Origin: Sphagnum compactum
Taxonomy: Eukaryota > Bryophyta > Sphagnopsida > Sphagnales
Direction of reading: 5' to 3'
Assembly: GCA_965153455.1 (NCBI GenBank)
Contig: OZ234502.1
Coordinates: 2,087,267-2,151,266, forward strand
Length of the DNA: 64,000 nt
Every line of letters begins with the position of its first letter. The first letter of the stretch is position 1. This document shows, one piece after another, positions 26,250 through 39,266 of this stretch. Under the pieces are notes generated by a model. That model had not been told where the DNA came from. It was given only the letters and a program-made list of their open reading frames with translations, and did not search any database. The position numbers and the translations under genes are program-made.

Positions 26250-26760
26250 GAATGGATTCCCACATTCCTTATGACAAAAACTAGCCAATGAACCTTATGA
26301 CTAAATCAACAATTCTAATGATGCAACCATGGCAAACCTCATAGAACGAAAGCACTCAAGAAAGGGAGAGAAAAAGAAACAAACGGCAAGGGGCAAGGAC
26401 CAAAGTCTAGGCAAGCAAATTGTTCAAAAAATGTAACACATGGAGGTAAGGGAACCATTAAGTACCAAAACTTCCACCAGTCGCATGAAGCATATCAACT
26501 AAAGAAAGGGGATGTAACCCTAATAAAACTCCAAGTCTAAAAGAACCCTCCCTTGCAATAACAGCCCACTTCAAGATGGAGGCGGCATGTGTTATTTGTA
26601 AAGCCATCAACACTCTCTATTTATAAAAAACTGATAAAGGAGTGCCTTTGGTGCCCTTTGTTGCCCACGCCATGTTAACACATCGATGCAAAAAGTTGTT
26701 AGATTGCTAGTGAAAACATCCAAAAACTTTTATGGTAAGAGGAAGAAATGAATTCTTAAT
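26250..26760. repeat. Dispersed repeat, copy 1
   Basis: This is similar in order and wording to 58640-59150. Shared blocks include GAAGCATATCAA, AGAACCYTCMCYTRCAATAACA, GTGCCCTT and CCATGTTARCACATCGATG, followed by AAATTGT or AAGTTGT. No coding potential is evident. The family is unknown; a degenerate LTR or non-coding element is possible. Confidence 0.6.
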
Positions 26761-28099
26761 TTTTAATTTTGCAATTCTTAATGGGACAAAGGCCAAAGGT
26801 AAGATTCTTATTTTTTAAACTCCTTGTGTTGGCAATCCCATTTCCTATCTTTTGATCCCCCCATCATCAAGGTGAAGTTTATACTAGCCTTTGATGCACA
26901 AGGGCATCCTTTCACTATTGCCAACATTCAAACCTCAAAGGATGGAAATTAAGTTCAAGTGTAATATAGCATAAGAGCAACTCCACCTTTGCTTAGTACC
27001 TCAAGCAAATTAAAATCAGTTGGAAAAAGTCAAAAAATGCAGGTTTGGTTGAGGAAAATGGTTTGGCCCAACCTTTGTATACATTTTGTTGAGCCTAGCA
27101 ACATGCACGACAAAACCTAACACATGACAGTGAAGCAAAAAATGTAATAAAATATGATCCTAACTATTGTTCCCTATTTTTTATTGGCCAATCATAATTA
27201 TAGGTCCAAGTGTTTTGCTATTAATAGTTTGTCACCTCTTTACAATCCTAGTTTTAGTTTCATAGGTCAGGTTTGAAAACAAAAACCTCAATTTGCATGT
27301 GAAAAATATTTTTTCATGGTCTCATAGGGACCACGACTAAAGATTTTCGTAGATAACATCATTCTAACAATTTCCCCCCATGTGTACTACCTTCTCTCAC
27401 TTTCCAAACCATGACTTATGACCTGTATCCACACATAAAAATTAGATATATGACAAAAGTGCCACCACTTTAAACGCCTACATGAAATGGATTGGTGAGA
27501 AATATAATGACAAAGGTGTTTTGCAATTATGAAAAAAAATAATTATAAACAACATGCAAAGTTTTGGTGATCACCCATTAATGCACTTCACATAATAGCC
27601 ATGGCAACTGCCATCATTCACCCAATAACTAGGGCACCTTTCCACAACACCCATGGGATTTTTCTTAAGAAAATCACATGGGAGATTAAATGAAATGTGA
27701 TGAAATGAAAGGCAATGAAGTGAAAATGGTTTTCATTGCCATGGATGTGTGGAATGCGAACATGTATAAAATCGAAACTATATAGTTTTATTACATAGTT
27801 ATATAAAATATATATTTTTATTTACACAAATATTTATTCACGTATCTATTTTTTATGTATAACTATTATATCACAACCATCCTCTTGCCATGGATTCTAC
27901 ACATTCACAAATTATGTCAAAACCTTTAAAGACTAAACTTTCAATTCCCTTCACAACCTTATTTTATCAAACTTTTCACTCGTAAAACAAGTTATTTTCA
28001 TAAAGTGAAAGTGTCTCCAAAGGTCCCAAACACCCATTTATATACCAGACAAAAAAATTAAATAATAATTTTAAAAATCTTACACATCACATGGTTCAC

Positions 28100-28345
28100 C
28101 ATATGATTCAACATGCACATTAATTTGTAGCATGATTTTTTTTGTAAGTCACCATTATTGAATCATGCACATTAATTTGTGCAATTTTATTTTTTTGTGA
28201 ATCACCATTTTTGAATCATGCACATTAATTTTTGCAAAAAAAATTCTAATGAATCATTATCCTTGAATCGTGCACATTAATGTGTATAAAAACTTTTTAA
28301 ATTAATGATTATGTTTGAAAACCATGCATATTAATTGAAGCCATG
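28100..28345. repeat. Tandem repeat, ~60-base unit, about four copies
   Basis: The word TGAATCATGCACATTAAT (or close variants) recurs about every 60 bases, followed by a T-rich spacer. Copies are diverged, with GTGCACATTAATGTG and CATGCATATTAATTG in the later ones. Confidence 0.7.
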
Positions 28346-31229
28346 ACTAATTGGTGATGACTCACTAAACTATTATTAAGTTATAAAACCCCACCACCTA
28401 ATAAGTTACCAAAGTTGGCCCCTAGGAAATTACATAAATAACAAGCTATTAAAATCAAGGTACAGATGCATCCTGGGGTTTAAAAAAAAACAGGTCTAAA
28501 AGGTGTTGTGGAAATGTGCCTTGGCTATTGTGACTAATTTATTAAAAGGTAATCATCAAAACTATGTTCACCTAAATATACTAATATCAAGTTTTCACCC
28601 AAATTGTTACATCGCATTTGTCAATCCTCATCATCTTTCATAACATTAACTACATTGATGGCCAACAACTCTTAATTGGATGAAATTTGTTCATTTCAAG
28701 AATCTCATTTTTGTTTGTTTTTAATTAGGAAAGGTCCATGGATTCATAACATTGTTGGGTGATTATGTCTTTTAACTTGATATTTATCTATGAAGCAAGG
28801 TTGTTTGTTTTGCTTTGTTTGTCATGTTAAAATCTCCCAAACCATGGCACTTCATCTCCCAAATCACAACATTTCATGCCACACTTTTGGAATATTTGGA
28901 AAGTTCTCAATAAGTAGGGGTGCACCAAGTTGCTTTAAGATTGTTTCGGATTACAATGTGGAAGCTATTGATTACTAAACCATTTTTTCAATGAAAATTT
29001 TAAATAATATCAAAATTGAAAATTGCATTGGAATTTGGGGGTGTTCTTGGTATTTAAAAAAAAACCCTTGGTGAGTCAGATTTAATAAAGTTAATTTCAT
29101 AATTTTCAGATATAAGGTGTGAAAGATTTTTTTTTTGAGTGGATTTTGTTACTAAAAACTTCCAAAAATGGAAAAATTTAAAAACAATCAATTGAACTCT
29201 CAATGTGTTCACACTTGAGCCAACAACACAAGCTACATTTGTACTCATTTATATATAATAATGTAAAATCATTAAGTTGTCTTACTAGTAATTTTTTTAC
29301 CCTTTTAATTACTTTACCCAATTAGCAAATATTCCAAATTATTCTACCCAGCTGATACATATTTGAAATTCACCCTTATCGGAAAGAATAATTGTCTTGA
29401 AGTGGGTAAAAATAGAGCATATGTCAAAATCATTATATAAATGATAACATATAGACATTTTCATATTTTTTGATGCATGTGATTATGATTGATTTGTTCA
29501 AATTATGGTGATTACCTATTAAATATGTTTGGTTATAACATTTTGTTTGTGTTCATTACATTAATTGGATTGAATGAGTTTTTACCATATGATTTTGGAA
29601 TCACTTTAGATTTTACTAACATTTGCCATTATAAGAATGTTTTGATTGTACTTTAGGCCTATTGATTGATTTTCCATTTCAAATTTGTTTTAAAAGGATG
29701 TTTGAAATTTCACATTTGCATGTTTGCAATGTCAATTGCACAAATAAATTGTCCCTTTCCACTTCAAAATATGTTATACTTGTGTAAATAATTTTATCTA
29801 CCATATATTTATCACTTATACTTACATATTATGTGTAAGGTACATGATGAATTATTTATCCTTACTATTACCTTGTGAATAAGGTTATATTTTGTCACTT
29901 ATTTTTATTGTTACCCAAATTGAAAAAATTGCACAACCTACATACCCTCACCCTTGCTTGATTCCAAATTTTTTTAAAGCCTACATAACTTTATTTGATT
30001 AATCTGATCTTCAAAAATATATATTTACCCTAATGTGGCTGACATACCATAATACCTTTACCATTTCAGCCATAATTTAAAACAAATTAATAAGATCCAA
30101 AATTTTCAAAAATCTACTGGCTACCATGTTGAAAGTTTTAGAAACCTTAATTTGAACATCCAAAATTTATGGATTGTCACTTCGCATTCATTGTCCCTTA
30201 CCAAAAACCTTGAAGTGCTAAAATTTATGGATCATCACTTTGTGTCCATTTGCACTTCATGATTTACACTTCACACCATCATAATGCATTGTTTGGAGTT
30301 TGGACACCCATTATGTTTTAAAGGCACTTGGTTTACAAACAACAATGAGGGCAAAAAAGGTATGGTCTTTTTCTTTTCCTAATAAGGTTTTGGTTTTTCA
30401 GTGTTTGTTTTCTTATGATGTGTAGCAACAATAGAAGCTCGTTCTCACAATTGTTTTCTAGCGGTTGTAGGAGTTGGATCTCACTATCATTCTCCAATTA
30501 TTGTAGTTTTCGCCAATTCCAATGCTACCATGACTATTGTATCCTTTCACCCGTTGCCATTGCAAATGTTTCACATCAGATTTCAATGTCTCCATGAACT
30601 CATGAGAAAGAACATCATGGGATCAATAGTTGTTGCCACATTGTTTTCTTTCGCATCCTTGACCATCCATAGACCACCAAATCTTCCTTTGCAACTTGTA
30701 ACAAAACAATTTTTAATGATTTTCGCATGCATTGGGCATGGATGTTCCTTGAGGCAAAAGGATGGTAGGAATGGGAAGCTATCCTAATGCCACATTTGTA
30801 GAACAAGGTTTTTGTTTTCTAGCTTTCTCATGTTGCCATCATGGTGATTTTAATGCATTTTTTGGGCTTTTTTTTAATGGAAATTACACTAAGATCTTAA
30901 AAATCTCTAACTTTCTCAAATTTTTAAGGTCAAAATATTATTGCTAACATTTATTATTGTTATAAAAATGGCAACTACATCCTTAACCATTCCCAAACCA
31001 TTGGATCTTTTTGTGCAACTTGCAACAAAACAGTCTTTAATGATCTTCATGTGCATTAAGCATGGATTATTAAACCTAATTCTTTTGTTAAGTAGTAGGG
31101 CTTGACATGTGCGTGTTTAGTATTACAACAACAATTGCAAGTTAAAATGCAGGTAAAAAAATTCTAGCGATATTTGTCTTGTCCCATCCCCTGATAATTG
31201 TTTTTTTCATGGCTTTGACCTCTATCCAT

Positions 31230-32462
31230 GCTAAATGTAACTAGTTATAAATCCTAGGCTTTAGGTTGCTCATCTTGAAGTCTACCTTTAGCTCTAGCCC
31301 ATCAACTATTTGGTCTTTGATGGTTTGAGAAATTCATGAGTTAAAATGAACCTTGAATGCATGTTTCAATGGTTTTTACAAGATCACATATGCTAGCTAA
31401 AGTTCATTTGTGCAATTAACAGGAACAAAAATCAACAAAATGTTTGTATGTTCTTTTTTATCCAATCGCGAAACTCTTCACTAATATGAACACTTCAGCA
31501 ATCTATAATCCATACCATCTTTTGTTTCTTCTCTAATCGCAAAAGTTAGATTTAGGATTATAAGTAAGGAAGGAGGATTTTTGTCACAAATTGTTTGGTT
31601 GTTTCCAATGATGACCAATGATTTTCAATAAAAATAAGATCCCAACCATTGTTGATGCAACTTGTTTTACCATTGCTATTTGGTGGTAGTGTCATAGGAG
31701 TAAAACATTTAAACATTATCTGTGGTGGAAGTAGGTTTTCTAGCAGTGTTAGATGAAACAACCATCGTCACTTGCTTCTCGTCCTCCAAACCTAACACTT
31801 GCAAATGTTTGGTTCCTTTTGGCTCCCAAGTTCTTTCATCACCATTAGGAACTAAATGGACTCCAATTTTATCACTATTCACAACAAGTGCAGGTGGAAT
31901 GGGGTATGTTTTTATGAGATAATAAACTCTATAAGCCATGGTTAGGCCTTGAATAAGCCAATTTGGTGGGAGTTGCTTGCAGTAGTGGTTGCCAATTAGT
32001 AAGTCCAGACACATGTATTGTTTCATGAATTTTTTTGATCACTTTCTTGTGACATTGAACCCCCCACATCCAAGGTTGAGAAATAAAAGATTATATGATA
32101 CCTTTGAAAACGGGTTGCATAATCTTTATTTATAATGGTTGACTAGCTTTCCTCATCTTCTATAGGACATGAACCATCTCATCACGCAATTCACAATACT
32201 TCTCAAGTTCTAGTAGGTTTCATTTTGGACTTTTCACTATTGTTCCACGTTGGACAACTTTCATGTAGTTTTCTTTTAGTTCACCTTTTTTTGTGAACCA
32301 TTCCCACATTGTACTCTTGGTCAACTTTGCATAAAGACTGTGTATTCTTGGTGATTTGTAAGCATTAAATAAAAATGTTAAAGTAATATTGTTATTTCCA
32401 TGTTTTTTCACGACATTTAGTATTTGGGGCCAAAGATGTGGCTGAAACCAATTTTGATACAC
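31230..32462 (-). pseudogene. Pogo/Tc1-mariner-like DDE transposase remnant
   Basis: Read on the minus strand, this gives transposase blocks in order. Near 32300 an N-terminal YAKLTKSTMWEWFTKKGELK stretch appears. At 32000-31800 come MAYRVYYLIKTY and then ALVVNSDKIGVHLVPNG, in which NSD is the first catalytic Asp context (NTDQTG in relatives). Next come ERTWEPKGTKHLQV and VVSSNTA, then SLETTKQFV near 31600, and last a VPVNCTNEL to IKDQIVDGLEL tail near 31420-31300. Several frameshifts and stops break the frame, and the second Asp block (I/L-D-C-W in relatives) is corrupted. It cannot encode an active enzyme. Terminal repeats were not identified. Confidence 0.75.
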
Positions 32463-33962
32463 CCCTCATTTCTTTCTACATTTTGAAGATCATTTGTTTC
32501 ATTATCTTCTTTCTTGGTCTCATGTTTAGTCAAAATCCTCACACTATGTTGGATTCTAAACCTGCCAACTGGGCATTTATCTTTTTACACACAGCATGAT
32601 GTTGCATCGTTGTTGCTTCCTTGTTCCTTTCTCTCATTTGTGCAAGCCCCTTCTCCACAATTTGCATCATTTCTTCACTTGAAATTGTTGAAACAAATTA
32701 TTAATGCACCTTTGTCCTTCATTCTTAACCATGTATCACAATGTTAAAACTAATGTAAACTAAAAAAAACATAACATTTGCCAAGGGGAAAAGAGTGTGG
32801 AAAGAAGAAAAAAGCCTAGAAAATGCAAGAAATGCCAATTGAATTGCAATAACAAGAAGTACTAAACATGTACTCTAAATGATCACAATTGGTTGTTAGG
32901 GTCTAATTTATCTACATAGGTACCTATGTAACTATTGTAGATACAATAATATGCCAAAATAACAAAATTTCTTTTTTTTTAAATCAAGATTTTTAGAAAT
33001 TTGTGATTGGATGACTGAAATGAAAATAAAATTAAATTCACTCTAAGCATTACAAAATGGTAAAGGTACTACAGCATTAACATGAATAAACTAGCCCAAC
33101 ATTCATTCATAGTTGATTCATAGGGTCAAACATGTGAGGAATTTTGCCAAATTAAATAAAAAAAACATTGTCTCATACTCTATTCTTCAGTGTTTTTACT
33201 CATCCTACTAAGCTCCCCTAGTTTACATTATATATATCCTGACTCCTATATATGTAGCAAGGAGTGGCAAGGACAAATTTTTAAAAGTATGAATAAAAAT
33301 CTGCAACCTTCCTTTGGGAAATGTGCTTTGGTGAAACTGATTGGGCATTTTTTGGGCAAGGAGTTTGCAAGAAGACAACATGGATTGGGATGTGCCATGA
33401 TCCCTTTGGTATGTGCTTTGATGAAACTGATTGGCCATTCTAGGCACAGCAATTGCAATAAAACTTTTGAAGGCATGAATTGAAATGCACCACCTGCCTT
33501 AGAATTGTTTCAAAAGTTGATGTTGCCAAGAAAAAATAAAATCATCCGGGCATTCCTAAAATAGGCACCCTCGAGAGGGTCCCTATTTCAGGTAACCCAT
33601 TTCATAAAATCCTGGGAGAAATTTGTTTTAGTGTTTTTGGAGGTACTCTTATAGAGTTTAAAATCCCACAAGGCATTTCTGAAAACAAAAAAACACCCAC
33701 GCCTATTTCATAAAATGGAACACCCAAAATTTTGCCTAAATACTAGGCTGTTCACTTTCTGAAATACCTTGCATTGTTTTTTCCCAAAAGAAAACAAAAA
33801 GTCACATTGAGTTTTATGCTTGGTAACATCCTTAGAGGGGCCAAGTTCTGGAAGCAAGTGCGCCTCGGCTTCCAGAGGGGCACTTTGCTTCCCAAACTTG
33901 TTCTTGGGTGTTACCCGACACTTAAATAAATGTTGCATGTGGCCCATACAAAAGAAAGTAAG
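32463..33962. other. Intergenic with a short local duplication
   Basis: No gene is recognised. At 33310-33460, a block around ATGTGCTTTGRTGAAACTGATTGG occurs twice about 95 bases apart. The segment 33560-33720 contains two copies of ATTTCATAAAATSSW. These look like repeat debris. Confidence 0.5.
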
Positions 33963-33965
33963 TAT

Positions 33966-34316
33966 GGCCCCTGTTACACTAGGAGTCAGGGCTGAAAAAA
34001 CTTGGGGCCAAGTTTGAGCATTTTTGACTTGTTGTTTGGCCCCTTATTAATAAATGCTGGAACATTGGCCCCAAGGGTTGCAAATTGGGCTTCACAAATT
34101 CAATGGTATTCCTCCTTCTTTCAGCCTTGGGGCCAATAATATAAGGCCATAAACTTCAGCATTTAGTAGTAGCTTGGGGGCAGATTGAACATATATTGTT
34201 CTATTTCAGCCTTGACTCCTAGCGTAAAGCACTTGGGGCCGATTTCAACTTTTGCACCACTAGGAATGCTTGATTTGAGTTGAGCATTGGCCTTGGCTCC
34301 TTGTGTAAAGTGGGCC
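33966..34316. mobile_element. MITE-like element with GGCCC-type terminal inverted repeats
   Basis: The left end (GGCCCCTGTTACACTAGGAG) and right end (reverse complement GGCCCACTTTACACAAGGAG) form a TIR. A second copy of the right-type terminus lies inside at about 34204-34230 (reverse complement CTTTACGCTAGGAGTCAAGG), so the element is nested or has a duplicated end. TTGGGGCC words are spread through the interior. There is no reading frame of known type. Confidence 0.65.
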
Positions 34317-34594
34317 TAAGACATGCAAATTGCAAAGGAGTTTTTCACAAGAGTTTGGAGCAGCTTTTAACACATGCATTGCTTCTTTGATCTAACAAGA
34401 GTGTGGATCATTCAGCAAATGCTTCTCTGATTTTCAATGACCAGGAGGTGTGGCACAAACCTGAACATTTCTGTACACATTTTGAACCTTGCAACCTCCT
34501 CCTCCTCCTCCTCATACTAAACAGACAGAGACACACACACAGGCCTCTGGCACATGCCACATTATTGCTTGCCTGTCTCATTGTTTCTTTGAAA

Positions 34595-37051
34595 ACTAGG
34601 GGAGGTGAGTTCAACCTGGGCTTTAGATTAGAGCTTTAGAGTCGAGAGTGGGTGTGGGAAGAAGCTATAATGGCTTGCAGTAGTAAGTTTGTGCCTGATG
34701 CTGCTGCCACAATCGAGGATGAAGCTCCATTGCATCATTATTCCTTTCAGTTCTTCGGCAAAAATCGCACTTGCATCAGGTTCCAAGAACACATCGATTT
34801 GCCGCTAGAACCCATCCCCACAGAAGTGATTTGGAAGTGATATCGGATCTTTCGGGTTCAAATCTGATGATCAGAAAAAGATTAGGTCACAAAAGAGGAG
34901 ATGAAACGCCTAGTTATGCACTGTCAGCTTCTTCTCTAAGAGGAACAACAACAGCAACAGCAACAGAGGTTTCTCTCATACAAGATGATGATGCAAAAGC
35001 AAGGGAGAACAAAGTACAGTAAATTGGGAAGAAGAATGGTACCCCGTATGAAGTCAGCGGGAAGTAATGGCAGCAAATCTGCCGTTTGTGATGAAGTTGA
35101 TGGTATGCTACTTTCTAAGTGATGCTCTGCAGTTTCTCGACCACACTCATTTCTAATAATGTTTGTTTGGAATTCTCAGGGAACTGACAAACTTCATTTG
35201 GTTGTGCAGATGTGTTTGTGGAGTTTTCTCACTCAATATATGTACAGTTATGTTGCTAGAAATCCTCAGTGAGGTTCAAATAACAGGTTAGCAAAGTTAT
35301 CAGCAGGGCAAATTATGGATGGAAATCTGGAGTGCCTCTATCATGGCTGGCAATTCAATGGTGCTGGTACTTATGTCAAAAACCCACAGGTCTGATCTGC
35401 ACCCTCCCTGAATGTAAACCCAAAACTCTTGGCTTTCAAACTGGAGAATTTTAGTATGTACAGTATAGACCAACACCATGAATCGTCTCTTGTTTTCAGG
35501 AATTAGTCTTTCCTATATGAAGTGTTTGAAGACCACTATGACCAACTGCATATTATGATGCCTTTGGTGAACTGCTCTGTAGGCTTACAGTGCTTTGCAA
35601 GTTCACACTTGTGGGTCTATTTGGTTGTTGCAAGGCTGTCTAGTTGGTGGGGATATGGCTGAAGAGTGCATACGTTGTGCTATGTGTTGCAGTCAGAACC
35701 TGGGGCAAAGATACTGAAGACTGCATGTGCCCAATCATATGAAATGCAGGAATCACAGGGAGTAATATGGGTGTGCTTTCACAGAAGACACCAGTGGACT
35801 CAAAGGAGCTTCCCCAGTTTGAACAATTTGCAAGGGAGGGGTTTCAGGAGACTTCATCCATTTATGAGCTCCCTTATGACTACTCTATTTCGCTTGAGAA
35901 CCTCATGGACCCTGCTCATGTCCCCATCTCATACATGAATGCAATGGTACCCTTAACTGGCAACAATTAAGGAGTCTACATGTCACTCAAGAGAAAGCGC
36001 AATTTTGATTTGCATTCTCATCTGTGTAATCTTTTTGGTGTACTATTTGCATGTGGAACCCGACAGGTTTTTGATGACACAGAGTGCACTTCCCAAGGGT
36101 TTGCAGGAAAATTAGGAGACATTAGTAGCCCAATTCTGGCCTATACAACTCAGTTTCAGGCACCCTCCTCTGTACAAAAAAGCAAAGAAATCGTAGGCAA
36201 GGATGCAAAAACAGTGAATTATGGTTCCCTCTACCTCTGCCGCTCAGCTGGAGAAGGGAAGTCAATGCTATTGTTGAGACTTGGGAGCTACAAATTTAAT
36301 AAACTAATTCACATGGTTTTTGGATTGGATTCCATCCCGGATCCTCCATACAATTAACGACACTGGGTTTGAACAAGACATAAGGTTTCTGGCTTCCCAG
36401 AATGAAACATTGGTGCACAGAAATGTAGCAACGAAAGATCTTTATCTCAACCTCGAGTCATTGGATGCATTTTACTGAATATCACAAATGGCTTGACCTT
36501 ACTGGTCATGGTCTGCCTTACTACTTTGGGCACAGGTCTGTGTTGCAATCTCCCAATCTGGCAATTGCTGAGGCCGCACCAGCATGTCTTGTTGCTGCAA
36601 CAGCATCTTCATATCCTGCAAAAGGGTCATTTGGGGCAATGTTTGCCAGGGATCCAACAAGTCGCTACTTCTGGCATGTGGTCACTGCAAGTCATGTCTA
36701 GGATTGCTTAACTGTTTCAAGAAGTTCCAACACAAATTATGAGGAGGATTTTTTTTCATTTTCTATGGGTTGTTTATGAACAAAGCACTGGAGACTGGCT
36801 TGTTGTGCTAGTGTGGATTGTTGCTAATGCTTTGTAACTGGGATAAATGTGTTTCATCAGATTGGCATGGTGCTTGGTGCTTTGTCCACCGGGGTTGCAA
36901 TTACTCTATCAACAGTAGCATGGCCAGTGACCTTTGTTATACTGGCTTTGCTCATGTTTACAGGCACCTATGCTTGCACTCAAGGGGTTGCTGCTCTGAC
37001 CCAGAACTTTATAAATGTGCATCAGAGGTGAGTAAGCCCCTGATTGTGTGA
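34595..37051 (+). pseudogene. Broken inverted duplicate of the PTC52-like gene
   Basis: This is a plus-strand copy of the minus-strand gene at 15058-18120, with exon/intron layout kept. The exon 1 remnant (ATG at 34669) drifts out of frame and stops at 34838. Its second half is truncated just after the NWEEEWYP block, so the first Rieske motif (CxH) is lost. Exon 2 (35287-35389) is nearly intact and keeps CLYHGW with both splice sites. Exon 3 (from 35693) has a frameshift at about 35770, and its 3' end with the donor is deleted. Exon 4 (from 36067) has several frameshifts, a stop near 36355 and a stop at about 36476; its CxxC motif is broken by an indel. Exon 5 (about 36864-37031) keeps the membrane anchor and stop. 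The iron site keeps DPAHVPIS but loses the second His context. It is not functional; intron retention rules out retroposition. Confidence 0.9.
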
Positions 37052-39055
37052 TATTGAGTCTTTGAAGGAAATTTTCATATGCCCTGCCAAAGCAATTGAG
37101 GGTTTGTAAAGCCATTGTCTGAAGCAATTTCTTTTTCTGCCAGATTAGATCTGGATTTCCACTAGATTTGACTTCTCCGATAGGGACATGGGTAGGAATG
37201 ACTTGTTCCTATCTTGTTGATTCAAGGTAATGAATCTCAGACATAGAGAAGCCTAATCACAAGAATGTTATTTAGTGTCTTTGACCTTAAAACATTGAGG
37301 CTGTTTCCTCTGTGTATCACCAGTCTGTACTCCCCTTTTGTTGCAGTCCCTTGATTTCTGAACTCTTCCTACAAATATTTACAAAACAGATTTGAAGGCT
37401 TGAATGAATTTTCTAGTGAAACAATTGTATCATAGTCTGTGTATGTCCCATAGTTTCTGAATTTTGCTGTTTTACAGGACAGAACTTAACTTCAGACTAT
37501 TTCTGTCACTTCAATTGCTCCAAAATTTCGGTTTTGGTTTTTGTTATCTACTCTATTGTCTAGGATTTATGCTTCCTCTTTGCTAACATGTTGGATTTGA
37601 AATCTCCACATCCTTATTCTTGTGTCATCTCTCAATTCTATCGAGGTTAAATTAATCAGAAGTATGGAGATGTTCTCAGGTTGTCACTACCATATCTCTA
37701 GTCAAAGTTTACGGCATGTGTGCATGATTGTTAATGTTCAAACAACTCCCTAGTCTTTTCTCTACTGCTTCGGTTTTTTTGGTTTTTTCTTGCTTGCTTT
37801 CTTTCTTTTTGGTTGCGAATGTTGTAAGATCTGAAATATGTATGACTCTAATATTTGGTCATCTTTGAATTCTATTAAGGTTATGTTTGCATAAATTGTG
37901 AAGATATTTGTGTTATCATTAGGACTTTTGTACAGAAGTTGCTCAAAGATGTGTTGGGTTAGTTCCTAAATTTCATTGAACTTGGAATTCTTCACCATGA
38001 ACTTTTCAAAGTTAAAAGTTGTTTTTGGTATGTATTGTTTTGTGAAATTGTTGGGATTCAAGGTGAACATAGTATTTCACAATACATTGCACATTTAGTG
38101 TCTAGTGACTCTCTTGGTGCTACTTTCTTCATTACAATGCAATGGAGACCTTGATCCCAGAGGCTTGAAACTTGAAAATTTGTTGACAACATGAAGAGCT
38201 CAAAACGCCAAATGTGCACACTACGTAATCATGCATGTGATTGAAATGATAATGATAAAAAATGCACTATGCCACAACATGTTACAAGTTGAAGGCTTTG
38301 GATTCATGAAATTGCAATTCAGATTAGCACCCAAGTAAGAGTATGTGTGAAGGATCTTCCAAATGGCATTGGGAGAAAAGGATGGACTTCCTTGTACACT
38401 TGATGGATAACAATTTAGTAATTGTCATGAGAATCAAAAAATCTCCCTACTCTCATGAATAAGAAGGCCAGAACAAGGTTAAAACTTTTCCTTGAAATCA
38501 AAGCTAGATTTCCAAAGCAAGACTCAAGAACTTGGAAGAAGAAAAATAGAGAAGGGTAGAACTAAATCAAAAAACAATAAGACTAGCCATATGATCAACA
38601 TCTCACTTGTTTAGACCATCAATAGTAACATATATGATGGTGGCTTATCAATCACAACTTATGCATTGATTTCATGAATTCCTTAGAGTGGTTAATAAGA
38701 GTAGGGTAAAGCCCCAGGACGATTCCATTATCAAAATAAAGGGCCCACCTACGGTGATAGCCAAGGGGGTGCCCCAAATTTTGGTGATGCCTTTATCAGA
38801 TGGCTTTACTTGGTGTAATGAAACAGACCCAAATCTCTTTATAACTGGCATTTTTTTAGAGTGTGAAAACCCAATAAATTGGGAGGTTGCAACAAGAAAG
38901 GCCATGGTTCAAGGAAAGAAATGAAACATGATTTGTAAGATCCCACCATGGACAACATAAAACTGAGTTGAATTACAATCGCATGGTTACAAAACATAAG
39001 CTCCCTCCCCCATGTTGGGAAGGAAATTATGTTTTGTAAAGCCTCTTTGTCTTAT
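37052..39055. other. Duplication flank and intergenic DNA
   Basis: From 37052 to about 37490 the sequence matches the reverse complement of the 3' flank of the PTC52-like gene. Beyond that, homology is no longer visible. The rest holds short chance frames only. The segment 38590-38700 recurs diverged at 39298-39405, flanking the small MITE at 39056-39266. Confidence 0.55.
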
Positions 39056-39266
39056 GGTGCATTCACACTTGACGTTAAATCAATGTTAAATGAAAATCTA
39101 GGTGGCATCTTCGGTGGCACCCAATGTTAAATGGGCAATAGCTTAATGTTAAAGGAATGTTAGCTTAACATAAAATGTTCATGGTAAGTAGATGTAAGTC
39201 CTAAATGATTAGCATGGTGTTAGGGGACTCAACACTAGAGTACCTAGCACCGAGTGTGAATGTACC
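39056..39266. mobile_element. Small MITE-like element with GGTRCATTCACACT termini
   Basis: The left end GGTGCATTCACACTTGACG and right end (reverse complement GGTACATTCACACTCGGTG) are terminal inverted repeats bounding about 211 bases. AATGTTAAA is repeated several times inside. There is no reading frame of note, and the target duplication is unclear. Confidence 0.65.

Larger units (their letters stand above)
25871..31229. other. Gene-poor tract with dispersed repeats
   Basis: No gene is recognised. Contents include a dispersed non-coding repeat at 26250-26760 (second copy 58640-59150), a partial MITE at 26972-27210 related to the 44.3 kb element, a roughly 60-base tandem repeat at 28100-28345, and a direct duplication (30640-30745 against 30955-31060). 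The remainder is AT-rich DNA with short chance frames. Confidence 0.55.

Noticed and set aside
33310-33480. Small duplicated protein with two CALxKLIGH motifs
   Set aside because: It reads open on both strands over a 95-base tandem duplication; the repeated peptide follows from the DNA duplication, and no family is known.
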